Positions 1 to 8,146 of a DNA stretch of 64,000 nucleotides are shown piece by piece; positions within the stretch are counted from its first letter, which is position 1; every line of letters starts with the position of its first letter. A program made the translations under genes and the position numbers. The notes under the pieces were generated by a model. It was not told the DNA's origin. It saw nothing but the letters and a program-made list of their open reading frames with translations, and did not search any database. Source of the DNA: Salinigranum marinum (GTDB lineage: Archaea; Halobacteriota; Halobacteria; Halobacteriales; Haloferacaceae); the NCBI RefSeq assembly GCF_024228675.1, contig NZ_CP100461.1, forward strand, positions 558,001 through 622,000. Reading direction: 5' to 3'.

Positions 1-2
1 AC

Positions 3-1184
3 CACCTCCATCTCGAATCCGGCGTGCGACGCTCCCCGGCCGGCTTCGACGAGCGGTACGAGGAGACCGCGTTTCCGGAGATGTTCGACGGCTTCGACGA
101 GGCCGTCGAGACGTGGCAGTGGCGCGAGTTCGTCTCCCTGAAGGACCAGATCGAGGAACTCCGGCGGCACGACGATGTCGCCGGCTACGTCGTCACGGAG
201 TGGAGCGACATCGAGTGGGAGTTCAACGGGATCATCGACTACCTGCGCGAGGAGAAGGCGTTCCACGACCGCTTCGCCGAGATCAACGACGCGCTCTGTG
301 TCACCGCCGAGCCGGAGTCGCACGTCGGCTGGGCGGGCGAACCGTTCTCGCTCGCCCTCAGCGTCGTAAACGACACCGGTACTGGTGGGTCGGCGACGGT
401 CGAGTGGACCGTCCGCGACGGCGACGACGTCGTCGAGAGCGGCGTCGAAGAGACCACGCTCGCGTCGTTCGGCCGGACGGATCTCGGAGCCGTCTCGTTC
501 GTTCCCGAGGCACCCGACGGACCGAGGCGGCTCACCGTGGAGCTGACCGTCGACAGCGAGGTCGGGCGCACGACCAACCGCGAACACGTCGTGGTCGCAC
601 CGCGGGCACTCCCCGCACGGCAGGACGTCCGCCTGTTCGTCGGCGACGACGCGCTGGCCGAGCGGCTCCGCGGCGCGCGATACTCGATCGTCGACGACAT
701 CGACGCCGCAGACGTCGCGGTCGTCACGCACGTCGGCGACCACGTCGGCGAGTTCGTCGAGGGCGGCGCGTCGGCGCTGTTGCTTCCGGGCCCCGACGAG
801 TTCCAGCCGCGGACGAACCTCTTCAGCTACCACGAACTCCCGCCGGGCGAGAACTGGAACCTCGCCTCCGCGATGTACGCACAGGACAGCCCGTTCCTCG
901 CGGACCTCACCGACGGGAAGCGTCTCGGCTGGGCGTTCGAGGGTATCTTCCCGAACGCGGTCGCGACGGATCTCCACCGCGACACCGACGAGGTCCACGT
1001 CGGCTACATCGAAGGGTGGATGGCCAACTGGGGCTCGCCGCTCGCGTTCCGCCGGATCGGCGACGGCACCACCTGCACCTGTACGTTCCCTCTCGGAACG
1101 AACTACGGCGACCACGCGGTCGCGACGGTGCTGTTCGACCGACTCGTCGCCGATCTCGCCGCGCGGGACACCCACGTGGAGTAA
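3..1184 (+). CDS. Glycoside hydrolase (GH2-like), C-terminal part, cut by window edge
   Basis: The frame is open from the first bases, so the true start lies upstream and only about the last 394 residues are seen. The first third contains a barrel-end motif, GYVVTEWSDIEWEFNG, followed by a YLREEKAFHDRFAEI segment, typical of the end of the TIM barrel in GH2-type beta-galactosidase/glucuronidase relatives. A beta-sandwich domain follows (around VTAEPESHVGWAGEPFSLAL), then a flavodoxin-like tail. The stop lies 7 nt before the galactonate dehydratase start, so the two are probably co-transcribed. Role inferred: release of galactose or a related sugar or uronate from a polymer or oligosaccharide. 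The N-terminal domains and at least one catalytic residue are outside the window, so specificity cannot be judged. Confidence 0.72.
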   Translation, partial: HLHLESGVRRSPAGFDERYEETAFPEMFDGFDEAVETWQWREFVSLKDQIEELRRHDDVAGYVVTEWSDIEWEFNGIIDYLREEKAFHDRFAEINDALCVTAEPESHVGWAGEPFSLALSVVNDTGTGGSATVEWTVRDGDDVVESGVEETTLASFGRTDLGAVSFVPEAPDGPRRLTVELTVDSEVGRTTNREHVVVAPRALPARQDVRLFVGDDALAERLRGARYSIVDDIDAADVAVVTHVGDHVGEFVEGGASALLLPGPDEFQPRTNLFSYHELPPGENWNLASAMYAQDSPFLADLTDGKRLGWAFEGIFPNAVATDLHRDTDEVHVGYIEGWMANWGSPLAFRRIGDGTTCTCTFPLGTNYGDHAVATVLFDRLVADLAARDTHVE

Positions 1185-1191
1185 ACCACGG

Positions 1192-2343
1192 ATGCCACGA
1201 ATCACCGACTACGAACTGTACGAGGTCCCGCCGCGGTGGCTCTTCCTCCGCGTCGAGACGAGTGACGGCCGCGTCGGCTGGGGCGAACCGGTCGTCGAAG
1301 GGCGCGCACACACCGTCCGCGGCGCGGTCGAGGAGCTGATGGAGACGTCCCTCCTCGGCGAGGACCCACACCCCGTCGCGGACCACTGGCAAGCGATGTA
1401 CCGCGGCGGCTTCTACCGTGGGGGCCCGGTGCTCATGTCGGCCATCGCCGGCATCGACCAGGCGCTCTGGGACCTGAGAGGAAAGGCGTTCGGCGCGCCC
1501 GTCTACGAACTCCTCGGCGGGCCCGTGCGCGAGAAGATACGAGTCTACCAGTGGGTCGGCGGCGACCGGCCGACGGACGTCGGTGACGCCGCCGCGGAGA
1601 AGGTCGACCAGGGCTTCTCTGCGCTGAAGATGAACGCGACGCCGGAGTTCCGCCGGATCGAAAGCCCCGCCGCCGTCGAGGCGGCGGTCGACCGGATCCG
1701 CGAGGTGCGCGAGCGAGTCGGGGCCGACGTCGACATCGGCGTCGACTTCCACGGACGGGTCGCGAAGTCGATCGCTAAGCGCCTCGCCGAGCGGCTCGAT
1801 CCCTACGACCCGATGTTCGTCGAGGAGCCCGTGCTCCCCGAACACAACGACGCACTCTCGGAAGTCGCCGCGCACACGTCGACGCCCATCGCGACGGGCG
1901 AACGCATGTTCTCGCGGTGGGAGTTCAAACAGGTGTTCGAGCAGGGCGTCGTCGATGTGATTCAGCCCGACCTCTCGCACGCCGGCGGCATTACCGAGGT
2001 GAAGAAGATCGCCGACATGGCCGAGGCGTACGACGTGGCGCTCGCGCCGCACTGTCCGCTCGGGCCGATCGCGCTCGCCGCCTGTCTCGCCGTCGACGGC
2101 GTCTGTGCGAACGCGCTCATCCAGGAGCAGAGCCTCGACATCCACTACAACGAGGGAAGCGACGTGCTCGACTATCTCGCGGATCCCGCGGTGTTCGACT
2201 ACCGGGAGGGGTTCGTCGACCTCCCCGACGGCCCCGGCCTCGGGATCGAGATCGACGAGGACGTCGTCGAGGCTCGTGCCGGCGACGTCGACTGGCACAA
2301 CCCCGTGTGGCGACACGACGACGGGAGCGTCGCCGAGTGGTAG
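1192..2343 (+). CDS. dgoD: D-galactonate dehydratase (enolase superfamily)
   Basis: Converts D-galactonate to 2-keto-3-deoxy-D-galactonate. The 383-residue length matches E. coli DgoD (382). The motif MYRGGFYRGGPVLMSAIAG is characteristic of this family. The Mg ligands and bases fall at the expected places with a constant offset of two from the E. coli numbering: D185 and H187 (DFHG), E211 (VEEPVL), E237 (TGERMF) and H287 (APHCPLGP). It sits between two glycoside hydrolase genes and close to the KDG kinase and aldolase genes, which fits a DeLey-Doudoroff galactose pathway. The main alternative is another sugar-acid dehydratase of the mandelate racemase subgroup, but the active-site match argues for galactonate. 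Confidence 0.9.
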   Translation: MPRITDYELYEVPPRWLFLRVETSDGRVGWGEPVVEGRAHTVRGAVEELMETSLLGEDPHPVADHWQAMYRGGFYRGGPVLMSAIAGIDQALWDLRGKAFGAPVYELLGGPVREKIRVYQWVGGDRPTDVGDAAAEKVDQGFSALKMNATPEFRRIESPAAVEAAVDRIREVRERVGADVDIGVDFHGRVAKSIAKRLAERLDPYDPMFVEEPVLPEHNDALSEVAAHTSTPIATGERMFSRWEFKQVFEQGVVDVIQPDLSHAGGITEVKKIADMAEAYDVALAPHCPLGPIALAACLAVDGVCANALIQEQSLDIHYNEGSDVLDYLADPAVFDYREGFVDLPDGPGLGIEIDEDVVEARAGDVDWHNPVWRHDDGSVAEW

Positions 2344-2404
2344 CGACCCCGAAGACGAGCACACGAACCGCACGACGATCGACACCCATACGAGAACACG
2401 AATC

Positions 2405-3550
2405 ATGACCGAACGCGACAGATGGACTGAAGAAGCGGCGTGGGACTGGTACCGAGAACAGGAGTGGCCCGTCGGCTGTAACTACCTGCCGTCGACGGCG
2501 GTCAACCCGACCGAGATGTGGCAGGCGGCGACGTTCGACCCCGAGACGATCGACAGGGAACTCGGTTGGGCAGCGGACTGGGGGATGAACTCCGTCCGCG
2601 TCTTCCTCCAGTATCTCGTCTGGCAGGACGACGCGGACGGCCTCGAACGCCGGATGGACCGGTTCCTGGAAATCGCCGACGGCCACGGGCTCTCGACCAT
2701 GTTCGTCCTCTTCGACGACGTCGGCTTCTCGGGCGACGAACCCTCGCTCGGCCCGCAGAAGGAGCCGATCCCGGGCACCCACAACAGCCAGTGGACGCCG
2801 AGTCCGGGGCACGAACGCGTCGTCGACCGGTCGACCTGGCCGGCGCTCGCCGAGTACGTCCACGACGTGATCCGGCGGTTCCGCGGCGACGAACGGGTCT
2901 TCTGCTGGGACACCTACAACGAACCCGGCAACAGCGAGATGGACGAACAGTCCAACCCCCTCCTGCGGGAGTCGTTCGCCTGGGCGCGCGAGGCGGACCC
3001 GATCCACCCGATCACCGCCGGGGTGAACTGGGATCCCAACCGGTCGGAGCAGAACCGGATCGGGAGCGAAGAGGCCGACATCGTCTCCTTTCACGACTAC
3101 AGCGACTTCGGCTTCACGAAACACCGCGTCGAGTCGCTCCAAGAAGAGTGGGGTCGACCGCTCCTCTGTACCGAGTGGCTGGCCCGGACGCGAGACAACC
3201 TCGCCGAGACGCACCTCCCGTACTTCAAACGCGAAGCCGTCGGCTGTTACACCTGGGGGTTCGTCAACGGGAAGCTCCAGACGCACCTCCCGTGGAGCAC
3301 GGCGCAGACGTCCATCGCCGAGGCCATCGAGGACGAGGACACGGACACGTGGTTCCACGACCTCGTCCACGACGACGGGACGCCCTACCGACCGGAGGAG
3401 TACGAGACGTTCCAGCGGTACGTGGTCGGAGACGAGACGCCACCGCCGATCGAAGAACTCGCGGCCCTCGCACCGGGCGTCGACGCCGAGTCGCTCGGCT
3501 CCGTCGTCGACGGGTCCCGCGACGACCAGCCCGGGCCGTATCATGGGTGA
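2405..3550 (+). CDS. GH5-like (clan GH-A) glycoside hydrolase
   Basis: A 381-residue, probably cytoplasmic TIM-barrel hydrolase with no signal peptide. The acid/base glutamate is E173 in the motif CWDTYNEPGNSE, and the likely nucleophile is E257 in LLCTEWLART; both are placed at barrel strands 4 and 7 as expected for clan GH-A. The start is the ATG after a 61-nt gap from the dehydratase; an open frame continues upstream but overlaps that gene. Proteins of this type are often labelled cellulase or xylanase, but the substrate cannot be read from the sequence. The neighbours suggest a galactose-containing or related oligosaccharide. It is part of the same plus-strand group as dgoD and the SDR gene. 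Confidence 0.8.
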   Translation: MTERDRWTEEAAWDWYREQEWPVGCNYLPSTAVNPTEMWQAATFDPETIDRELGWAADWGMNSVRVFLQYLVWQDDADGLERRMDRFLEIADGHGLSTMFVLFDDVGFSGDEPSLGPQKEPIPGTHNSQWTPSPGHERVVDRSTWPALAEYVHDVIRRFRGDERVFCWDTYNEPGNSEMDEQSNPLLRESFAWAREADPIHPITAGVNWDPNRSEQNRIGSEEADIVSFHDYSDFGFTKHRVESLQEEWGRPLLCTEWLARTRDNLAETHLPYFKREAVGCYTWGFVNGKLQTHLPWSTAQTSIAEAIEDEDTDTWFHDLVHDDGTPYRPEEYETFQRYVVGDETPPPIEELAALAPGVDAESLGSVVDGSRDDQPGPYHG

Positions 3551-3556
3551 GTCGCC

Positions 3557-4417
3557 ATGACCGACAGGGGAGTCCGCGGACGCTTCGCCGGCCGCACCGC
3601 GGTCGTGACCGGTTCGACCCGCGGCATCGGCGCGGCGGTCGCGCGCCGACTCGTCGAGGAGGGTGCGAACGTCGTGGTCACGGGCCGATCGGCCGACGAG
3701 GGCGACGCGGTCGCCGCCGACCTCGCGAGCCGTGCGGCGGCGAACGGGACCGAGGGTGACGCCCACTTCGTCCGGGCGGACATGCGCCGCCCCGAGGACG
3801 TCGAGGCGCTCGTCCGGACGACCGCCGACGTGTACGGCGGGGTCGACGTGCTGGTGAACAACGCGGGCGTCCAGACCGAGACGACCGCCGCGGCGGCGAC
3901 GATGGACGACTGGGAGTTCGTCCTCGAGACGGACTTCCGCTCGTTTTGGCTCTGCGCGAAGCACGCGGTCGAACACATGCCCGAGGGCGGAGCCATCGTC
4001 AACATGTCCTCGAACCACGCGTTCGCGACGATGCCCGGACTGTTCCCCTACAACGCGGTGAAGTCGGGCATCAACGGCATGACGCGGGCCATGGCGCTCG
4101 AACTCGGGCCGCACGGCATCCGCGTCAACACGGTCAACCCGGGGTGGATCGAGGTCGAACGGACGACAGACGAACTGGCGGACGACGACCGACAGCGGGT
4201 GGAGCAGATCCACCCGCTCGGGCGGATCGGGGAGCCCGACGACGTCGCCGGAACGGTCGCGTTCCTCGCGAGTGACGACGCCGCGTTCGTCACGGGAGCC
4301 AGCCTCCTCGTCGACGGGGGCCGGTCGGCGGTCATGCAGGATCACACGTTCGTTGAGTACGCCCGGCCGATCCGCTCCGAGGACGGGCGCACACGGACGG
4401 AACTCCGCTCAGACTGA
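3557..4417 (+). CDS. SDR-family dehydrogenase, probable sugar dehydrogenase
   Basis: A classical short-chain dehydrogenase of 286 residues. It has the nucleotide-binding TGSTRGIG at residues 18-25, NNAG at 101-104, serines at 151-152 and the YNAVK motif giving Y165 and K169. The C-terminal segment FVTGASLLVDGG is typical of the family. It begins 6 nt after the GH5-like gene and ends the plus-strand catabolic group. In this context it may oxidise a sugar (galactose or a similar aldose) or a lactone precursor, but SDR specificity is not predictable. Oddity: where classical SDRs carry the tetrad asparagine, the segment here reads ETDFRSFW, apparently with Thr/Asp instead. Confidence 0.82.
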   Translation: MTDRGVRGRFAGRTAVVTGSTRGIGAAVARRLVEEGANVVVTGRSADEGDAVAADLASRAAANGTEGDAHFVRADMRRPEDVEALVRTTADVYGGVDVLVNNAGVQTETTAAAATMDDWEFVLETDFRSFWLCAKHAVEHMPEGGAIVNMSSNHAFATMPGLFPYNAVKSGINGMTRAMALELGPHGIRVNTVNPGWIEVERTTDELADDDRQRVEQIHPLGRIGEPDDVAGTVAFLASDDAAFVTGASLLVDGGRSAVMQDHTFVEYARPIRSEDGRTRTELRSD

Positions 4418-4574
4418 ACTGCCGCCTCCGCAGACGGTCAGCCCACGCTCGGCGACGGCAACGGCGGGACAGCCGCCGCGTCGGCGCCGACGTCGAGGGG
4501 ACGCACACGGAGGCGACAACACGTTGTAATGCTGTCGAGGGGATCGAGAGCCGAACGGCTCGGTGTCGGGCCGC

Positions 4575-5528
4575 TCACCGGGAGATGCCCACCGCGGCCC
4601 CCTCGATCACGGCCTCGACTTCCGCGGGGGTCACGACGGCCAGGTCTCCCGAGAGCGTCCGCTTGATCGCGGCCGTCGCGGCGGCGTACCGCAGTGCCTC
4701 GGGGGTCGAGCCCCCTTCGAGTCGCCGTGCGAGGAATCCGCCGACGAACGCGTCGCCCGTCCCGATCGGGTCGACCGTGTCGGCCTCGTACGCGCGCTGA
4801 CGGTACGTCCCGGCGTCGTCGACCGCGAACGCGCCGTCGGCACCGAGCGTCAACACGACCGTCTCGAGGCCGAACTCGTCGCGCAGTTCGCGGCCCACCC
4901 GCGCCGGCTCACCGTCGCGCCCGAGCACCGTTTCGACGTCGCGTTCCGCGGCGACGAGGACGTCGACACGGGGCAGGAGTTCCACGAAACACGCCCGCGC
5001 TCGTTCGGGTGTCCAGAGCTTCGATCGGTAGTTCAGGTCGAACGTCGTTCGCGTCCCCGCCGCGCGGGCTTCGTCGAGTAGTGTCGCGGTCGTCTCCCGA
5101 AGCGTGTCGGAGAGGGCTGGCGTGATGCCGCTGGTGTAGAACATCGCCGCGTCACGGATCGCGCCGAGGTCGACGTCGTCGACGGTGGCCGTCGTGACGG
5201 CAGAGCGCTCGCGGTCGTAGACCACATCGGTCCCCCGCGGCTCCCCACCGAACTCGAGGTAGTAAGTACCCTGGCGGCTCCCGTCGGTCAGCGAGACGTT
5301 CGGTTTGACGCCGTGGCGTCTGAGGTCACCGAGCACCCGGCGGCCGAGCGGAGAATCCGGAAGCTTCGAGAGCCAACTCGTCTCGGTTCCGAGGCGTGCG
5401 GCCGTCACTGCGACGTTGCTTTCGGCCCCGGCCGTTCGGAACTCCAGGCTCCGGGCCGTTTCGATTCGTTCGCCAGCCGGCGGCGACAGTCGGACCATCG
5501 TCTCTCCGAACGTGACTAACTCTGGCAT
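4575..5528 (-). CDS. kdgK: 2-keto-3-deoxy-gluconate/galactonate kinase (PfkB family)
   Basis: A 317-residue ribokinase-family sugar kinase that phosphorylates 2-keto-3-deoxy sugar acids at C6. It opens with [17 protein letters not shown]. The N-terminal substrate region includes [11 protein letters not shown], and the ATP/catalytic motif near the end is [17 protein letters not shown], whose Asp in GTGD is the catalytic base. The frame is open upstream for 66 codons, but this ATG is chosen because family homology begins here and the upstream codons overlap the aldolase gene. It is divergent from the aldolase gene, sharing a 125-bp control region, and convergent with the SDR gene. Confidence 0.88.
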   Translation of the reverse strand: MPELVTFGETMVRLSPPAGERIETARSLEFRTAGAESNVAVTAARLGTETSWLSKLPDSPLGRRVLGDLRRHGVKPNVSLTDGSRQGTYYLEFGGEPRGTDVVYDRERSAVTTATVDDVDLGAIRDAAMFYTSGITPALSDTLRETTATLLDEARAAGTRTTFDLNYRSKLWTPERARACFVELLPRVDVLVAAERDVETVLGRDGEPARVGRELRDEFGLETVVLTLGADGAFAVDDAGTYRQRAYEADTVDPIGTGDAFVGGFLARRLEGGSTPEALRYAAATAAIKRTLSGDLAVVTPAEVEAVIEGAAVGISR

Positions 5529-5618
5529 GGATGCGGTGGCCTCCAGATCACCACGGGCCGGTATGAGCGTACCGATGGCCGTCGAGGGCCGCCCGTCAGC
5601 CCGCGCGTCGAACGAGAG

Positions 5619-5626
5619 GATTAATC
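5619..5626 (+). promoter_or_regulatory. TATA-like box for the KDPG/KDPGal aldolase gene
   Basis: The short AT-rich element GATTAATC stands alone in a very GC-rich intergenic region and lies 28-35 nt before the aldolase ATG, which fits a leaderless haloarchaeal promoter. It sits in the shared 125-bp region with divergent kdgK. Confidence 0.55.
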
Positions 5627-5653
5627 GGGGGGGTTGCGAATGGAGAGCCGACG

Positions 5654-6295
5654 ATGGACGCCGAGCAGCTGATTCGAGAGACGGGGATCGTCGCGATCCT
5701 TCGCGGGTTCGACCGGGACGCATCACGCTCGATCACGGACGCGGTGACCCGTGGCGGGGTGAGAGCGGTCGAAATAACGGCGAACACCGACGGCTTCCGG
5801 GTGACCCTCGAGTCCGTCGCAGCGTCGCGCGAGGGGACGGAGACAGCCGTCGGTGCCGGGACGGTTCTCGACAGGGAGACCGCACGGGATGCGATCGCGG
5901 CGGGTGCCGAGTTCCTCGTGACCCCGACGTTCGACGAAGGGGTCGTGCGGGTCGGGAACCGCTACGGCGTTCCGGTGCTGACCGGCGTGGCGACGCCGAC
6001 GGAGGCGCTCGATGCGTACGCGGCCGGCGCGAGCATGTGCAAGGTCTTCCCGGCGCGCTCGCTCGGCCCGGGGTTCGTCTCGTCGCTGGGCGGGCCGCTC
6101 CCACAGGTTCCGCTCGTCCCGACCGGCGGCGTCAGCCGTGAGAACGCGGCCGCCTTCTTCGAAGCCGGCGCGGCGGCGCTCGGAATCGGGAGTTCGATCG
6201 CCCCGGACGACGCGGTTTCGGACGGTGACTTCGCCGAGATCGAACGCCGTGCGAGGGAGTTCGTGGCGATCGCGGACGCACACCTCGACGGATAG
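5654..6295 (+). CDS. kdgA: 2-keto-3-deoxy-6-phosphogluconate/galactonate aldolase, class I
   Basis: A 213-residue bacterial-type (Eda/DgoA) Schiff-base aldolase that splits KDPG or KDPGal into pyruvate and glyceraldehyde-3-phosphate. Visible motifs are GIVAILRG (R17), AVEIT (E40), [15 protein letters not shown] and the lysine K130 in MCKVFPA; the phosphate-binding PTGGV follows. It completes the galactonate branch with the dehydratase and kinase genes beside it. Sequence alone does not separate gluconate from galactonate specificity, but the dgoD neighbour favours the galactose route. A TATA-like box about 30 nt upstream suggests a leaderless transcript of its own. Confidence 0.88.
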   Translation: MDAEQLIRETGIVAILRGFDRDASRSITDAVTRGGVRAVEITANTDGFRVTLESVAASREGTETAVGAGTVLDRETARDAIAAGAEFLVTPTFDEGVVRVGNRYGVPVLTGVATPTEALDAYAAGASMCKVFPARSLGPGFVSSLGGPLPQVPLVPTGGVSRENAAAFFEAGAAALGIGSSIAPDDAVSDGDFAEIERRAREFVAIADAHLDG

Positions 6296-7148
6296 ACGCC
6301 GACTGACGCGTGCGCTCGGCGATGGATGTCGCGGATCACAACGTCTAATCACTTCTATATAGTACGCCGTGAATCGGAACGACACGGACGACGTGGCGGA
6401 TCCCGTTCCCCCCCGACCCGAGAACGGACCCGGCACCGGTGGTCACCGAACGAACCGATCGATTGTAGGGTTCATTCGATCGATCCGGCGGTGTCGGATC
6501 CGACGGTGATTCGACGCTCCGGGCCGAATCGTCGAGCGATCCCATGAAATTCTCATACCTATCCAAATAGCTGCCCTACTGTATGGAAAAGTAATAATAG
6601 CGCAAAAAAAAGAAAATGCAGTACCATCAGGGTGGGAAAAAATATCAGACTGTTCTTCAGTACTCACCTCTCTCCTCTCCTCGCTCGCGGCGACGAGTGA
6701 ACCAAACTGAAGATAAGTTATCGGATAATAATGGGTTCGGTGATCGCGGAACCGACTCCACCGCTGTCGAGACACCCCGTCACTGGTTCGGTTCCACTCA
6801 GCACGCGGGTGAGGCTCGCGGTGTCTCCACGACCGCTCGCCCCGACCGCCACCTGCGGAGCGACGACGCGGCTCCACGGGTGCTCCAGCCGACGGTGCCG
6901 CGGTCGCTCGGTCTCAGTCGCACTCTCGGCCGCCGTGGCCGCGCGTTCCACAGACGCGACCGCGCGGCCTACAGATGCGGCTGCCACGGCCTTCCGAACG
7001 GGTGTTGCCGCCGGGACCGCCGGCGACGTGATATTGACGGAAGCGATCCAGTTATGTATCTCACAGGTAACGTGGTACCGACGACAGGAGCCCGGGGGCC
7101 GACCACGCGGTGTGTCACCGACCCGAGGGCAGGGCCTGTTCAGCTCAC
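6296..7148. other. Gene-poor 850-bp interval with an AT-rich core
   Basis: No convincing gene is found here. The open frames that cross it (for example plus-strand 6731 onward and minus-strand 6443-6877) are not acidic, mix third-position composition, and resemble no family I know. The composition changes sharply: about 6540-6740 contains A-rich runs (around 6586-6650) unlike any other stretch of the window. Around 6456-6486 there are two GATCGAT elements that form an imperfect inverted repeat. The interval could hold regulatory sites, a small RNA or remnants of an element; the sequence does not decide. Confidence 0.5.
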
Positions 7149-7457
7149 ATGTGCCGAGAACTCAACCGGGAACCGATCTGGGTCGCCACCATCCGCCTCG
7201 CGTACACCCAGGGGTGGGCGGACGTCGACAGCGTGATCGCGGAGGCGAACCTCGTTTCGGGCCGCGAAGACACCGTCGTGGACGTCCTCGGCACGATGTG
7301 CGACCGAGACCTCCTCGTCGAAGCGCCGGACTTCGACGCCAGTGGGCGGTATCTCGTCGGCCCCGTGCTCCGACGATCGGCCCCGTCGCCGCGCGGGATC
7401 AAACACCTCTCGGAGCACGCGGTCCACCAGTGGGCACGGCCGACGAGCGACGACTAG
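7149..7457 (+). CDS. Small winged-helix-like haloarchaeal protein
   Basis: A 102-residue protein of unknown function. The order of predicted helices and a short beta-hairpin (IRLAYTQGWADVDSVIAEAN, then VVDVLGTMCDRDLL and GRYLVGPVL) resembles a winged-helix domain, so DNA binding is possible. The ATG at 7149 is preferred; an in-frame GTG at 7110 would add 13 residues. Its stop overlaps, on the opposite strand, the stop of the MobA-like gene. It stands alone on its strand, with no operon partner. Confidence 0.6.
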   Translation: MCRELNREPIWVATIRLAYTQGWADVDSVIAEANLVSGREDTVVDVLGTMCDRDLLVEAPDFDASGRYLVGPVLRRSAPSPRGIKHLSEHAVHQWARPTSDD

Positions 7458-8146
7458 TCGAGCGCGTCGAGATCCGCCGGCGTGTCCACGTCCCGACGAA
7501 CCCCCGAGTCGCCCGTCTCGACGAGCGCCGATCCGTCGCTCGAGAGTAGGATCCGTCGCCCGCCGCGGTCGCCCGAGACGTCCGCGAGCGCGTCGAAGTG
7601 TCCCCGATCGAATAGCACCGGGTTCCCCCGCTCGCCGTCGACGGCGGCCGCGAGCGCCGTCCACGCCCCCGATCGGTAGACGTCGACGAGCGCCCGCACG
7701 CTGGCCGGGTCGACGCGCGGCATGTCTCCGAGGGCGAAGACGGCCGCCGCCACGGCGTCACCGTCGCCGTCGCCCTCGAGTTCCCGCACGCCCGCGCGGA
7801 CGGACGTCGCCTGGCCCGCGCGGTACGCGTCGTTCTCGACGATCGTGAACGGGAGGCCGTCGAGCGCCGCCGCGGTCCGGTCGGCCTCGTAGCCGACGAC
7901 GGCGACGAGCGGGTCGATGCCCGCTTCGACGAGCGTCCGGGCCGCGTGACGGACGATCGGCTCGCCGTCGAGCCTCGCGAGGAGTTTGTTGTCGTCGCCG
8001 AACCGCGAGCCGGTTCCGGCAGCGAGGAGGACGCCGGCGACGGACGGCACGTCGGCTCCTCCCTCGCTCTCGCCCGTCGCGTCCTCGCCTTCTCTCTCCC
8101 CGTTGGCCGGCGGATCGACGAGCGGGAGCCCCGGCCTGTCGGTCAT
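7454..8146 (-). CDS. MobA/MocA-like nucleotidyltransferase
   Basis: A 230-residue NTP-transferase with the signature VLLAAGTGSRFGDDNKLLA near residue 40, a VVGYEADRT segment and the metal-binding FALGDMPRVDP. Such proteins transfer CMP or GMP to molybdopterin (MocA, MobA) or act on other alcohol phosphates. Its start overlaps the moeA stop by 4 nt (ATGA), so the two are translationally coupled. With the CO dehydrogenase genes close by, a molybdopterin cytosine dinucleotide role is plausible because CO dehydrogenase uses MCD, but this is inference. The N-terminal 35 residues are an acidic low-complexity extension. Confidence 0.8.
   Translation of the reverse strand: MTDRPGLPLVDPPANGEREGEDATGESEGGADVPSVAGVLLAAGTGSRFGDDNKLLARLDGEPIVRHAARTLVEAGIDPLVAVVGYEADRTAAALDGLPFTIVENDAYRAGQATSVRAGVRELEGDGDGDAVAAAVFALGDMPRVDPASVRALVDVYRSGAWTALAAAVDGERGNPVLFDRGHFDALADVSGDRGGRRILLSSDGSALVETGDSGVRRDVDTPADLDALD

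Noticed and set aside
2117-4345. Long minus-strand open frame opposite the GH5-like and SDR genes
   Set aside because: No homology, basic and repetitive composition, and conflict with well-supported genes on the plus strand.
6731-7549. Plus-strand open frame in the gene-poor gap
   Set aside because: Not acidic, uneven third-position bias, overlaps the better-supported small HTH gene and the MobA-like gene.
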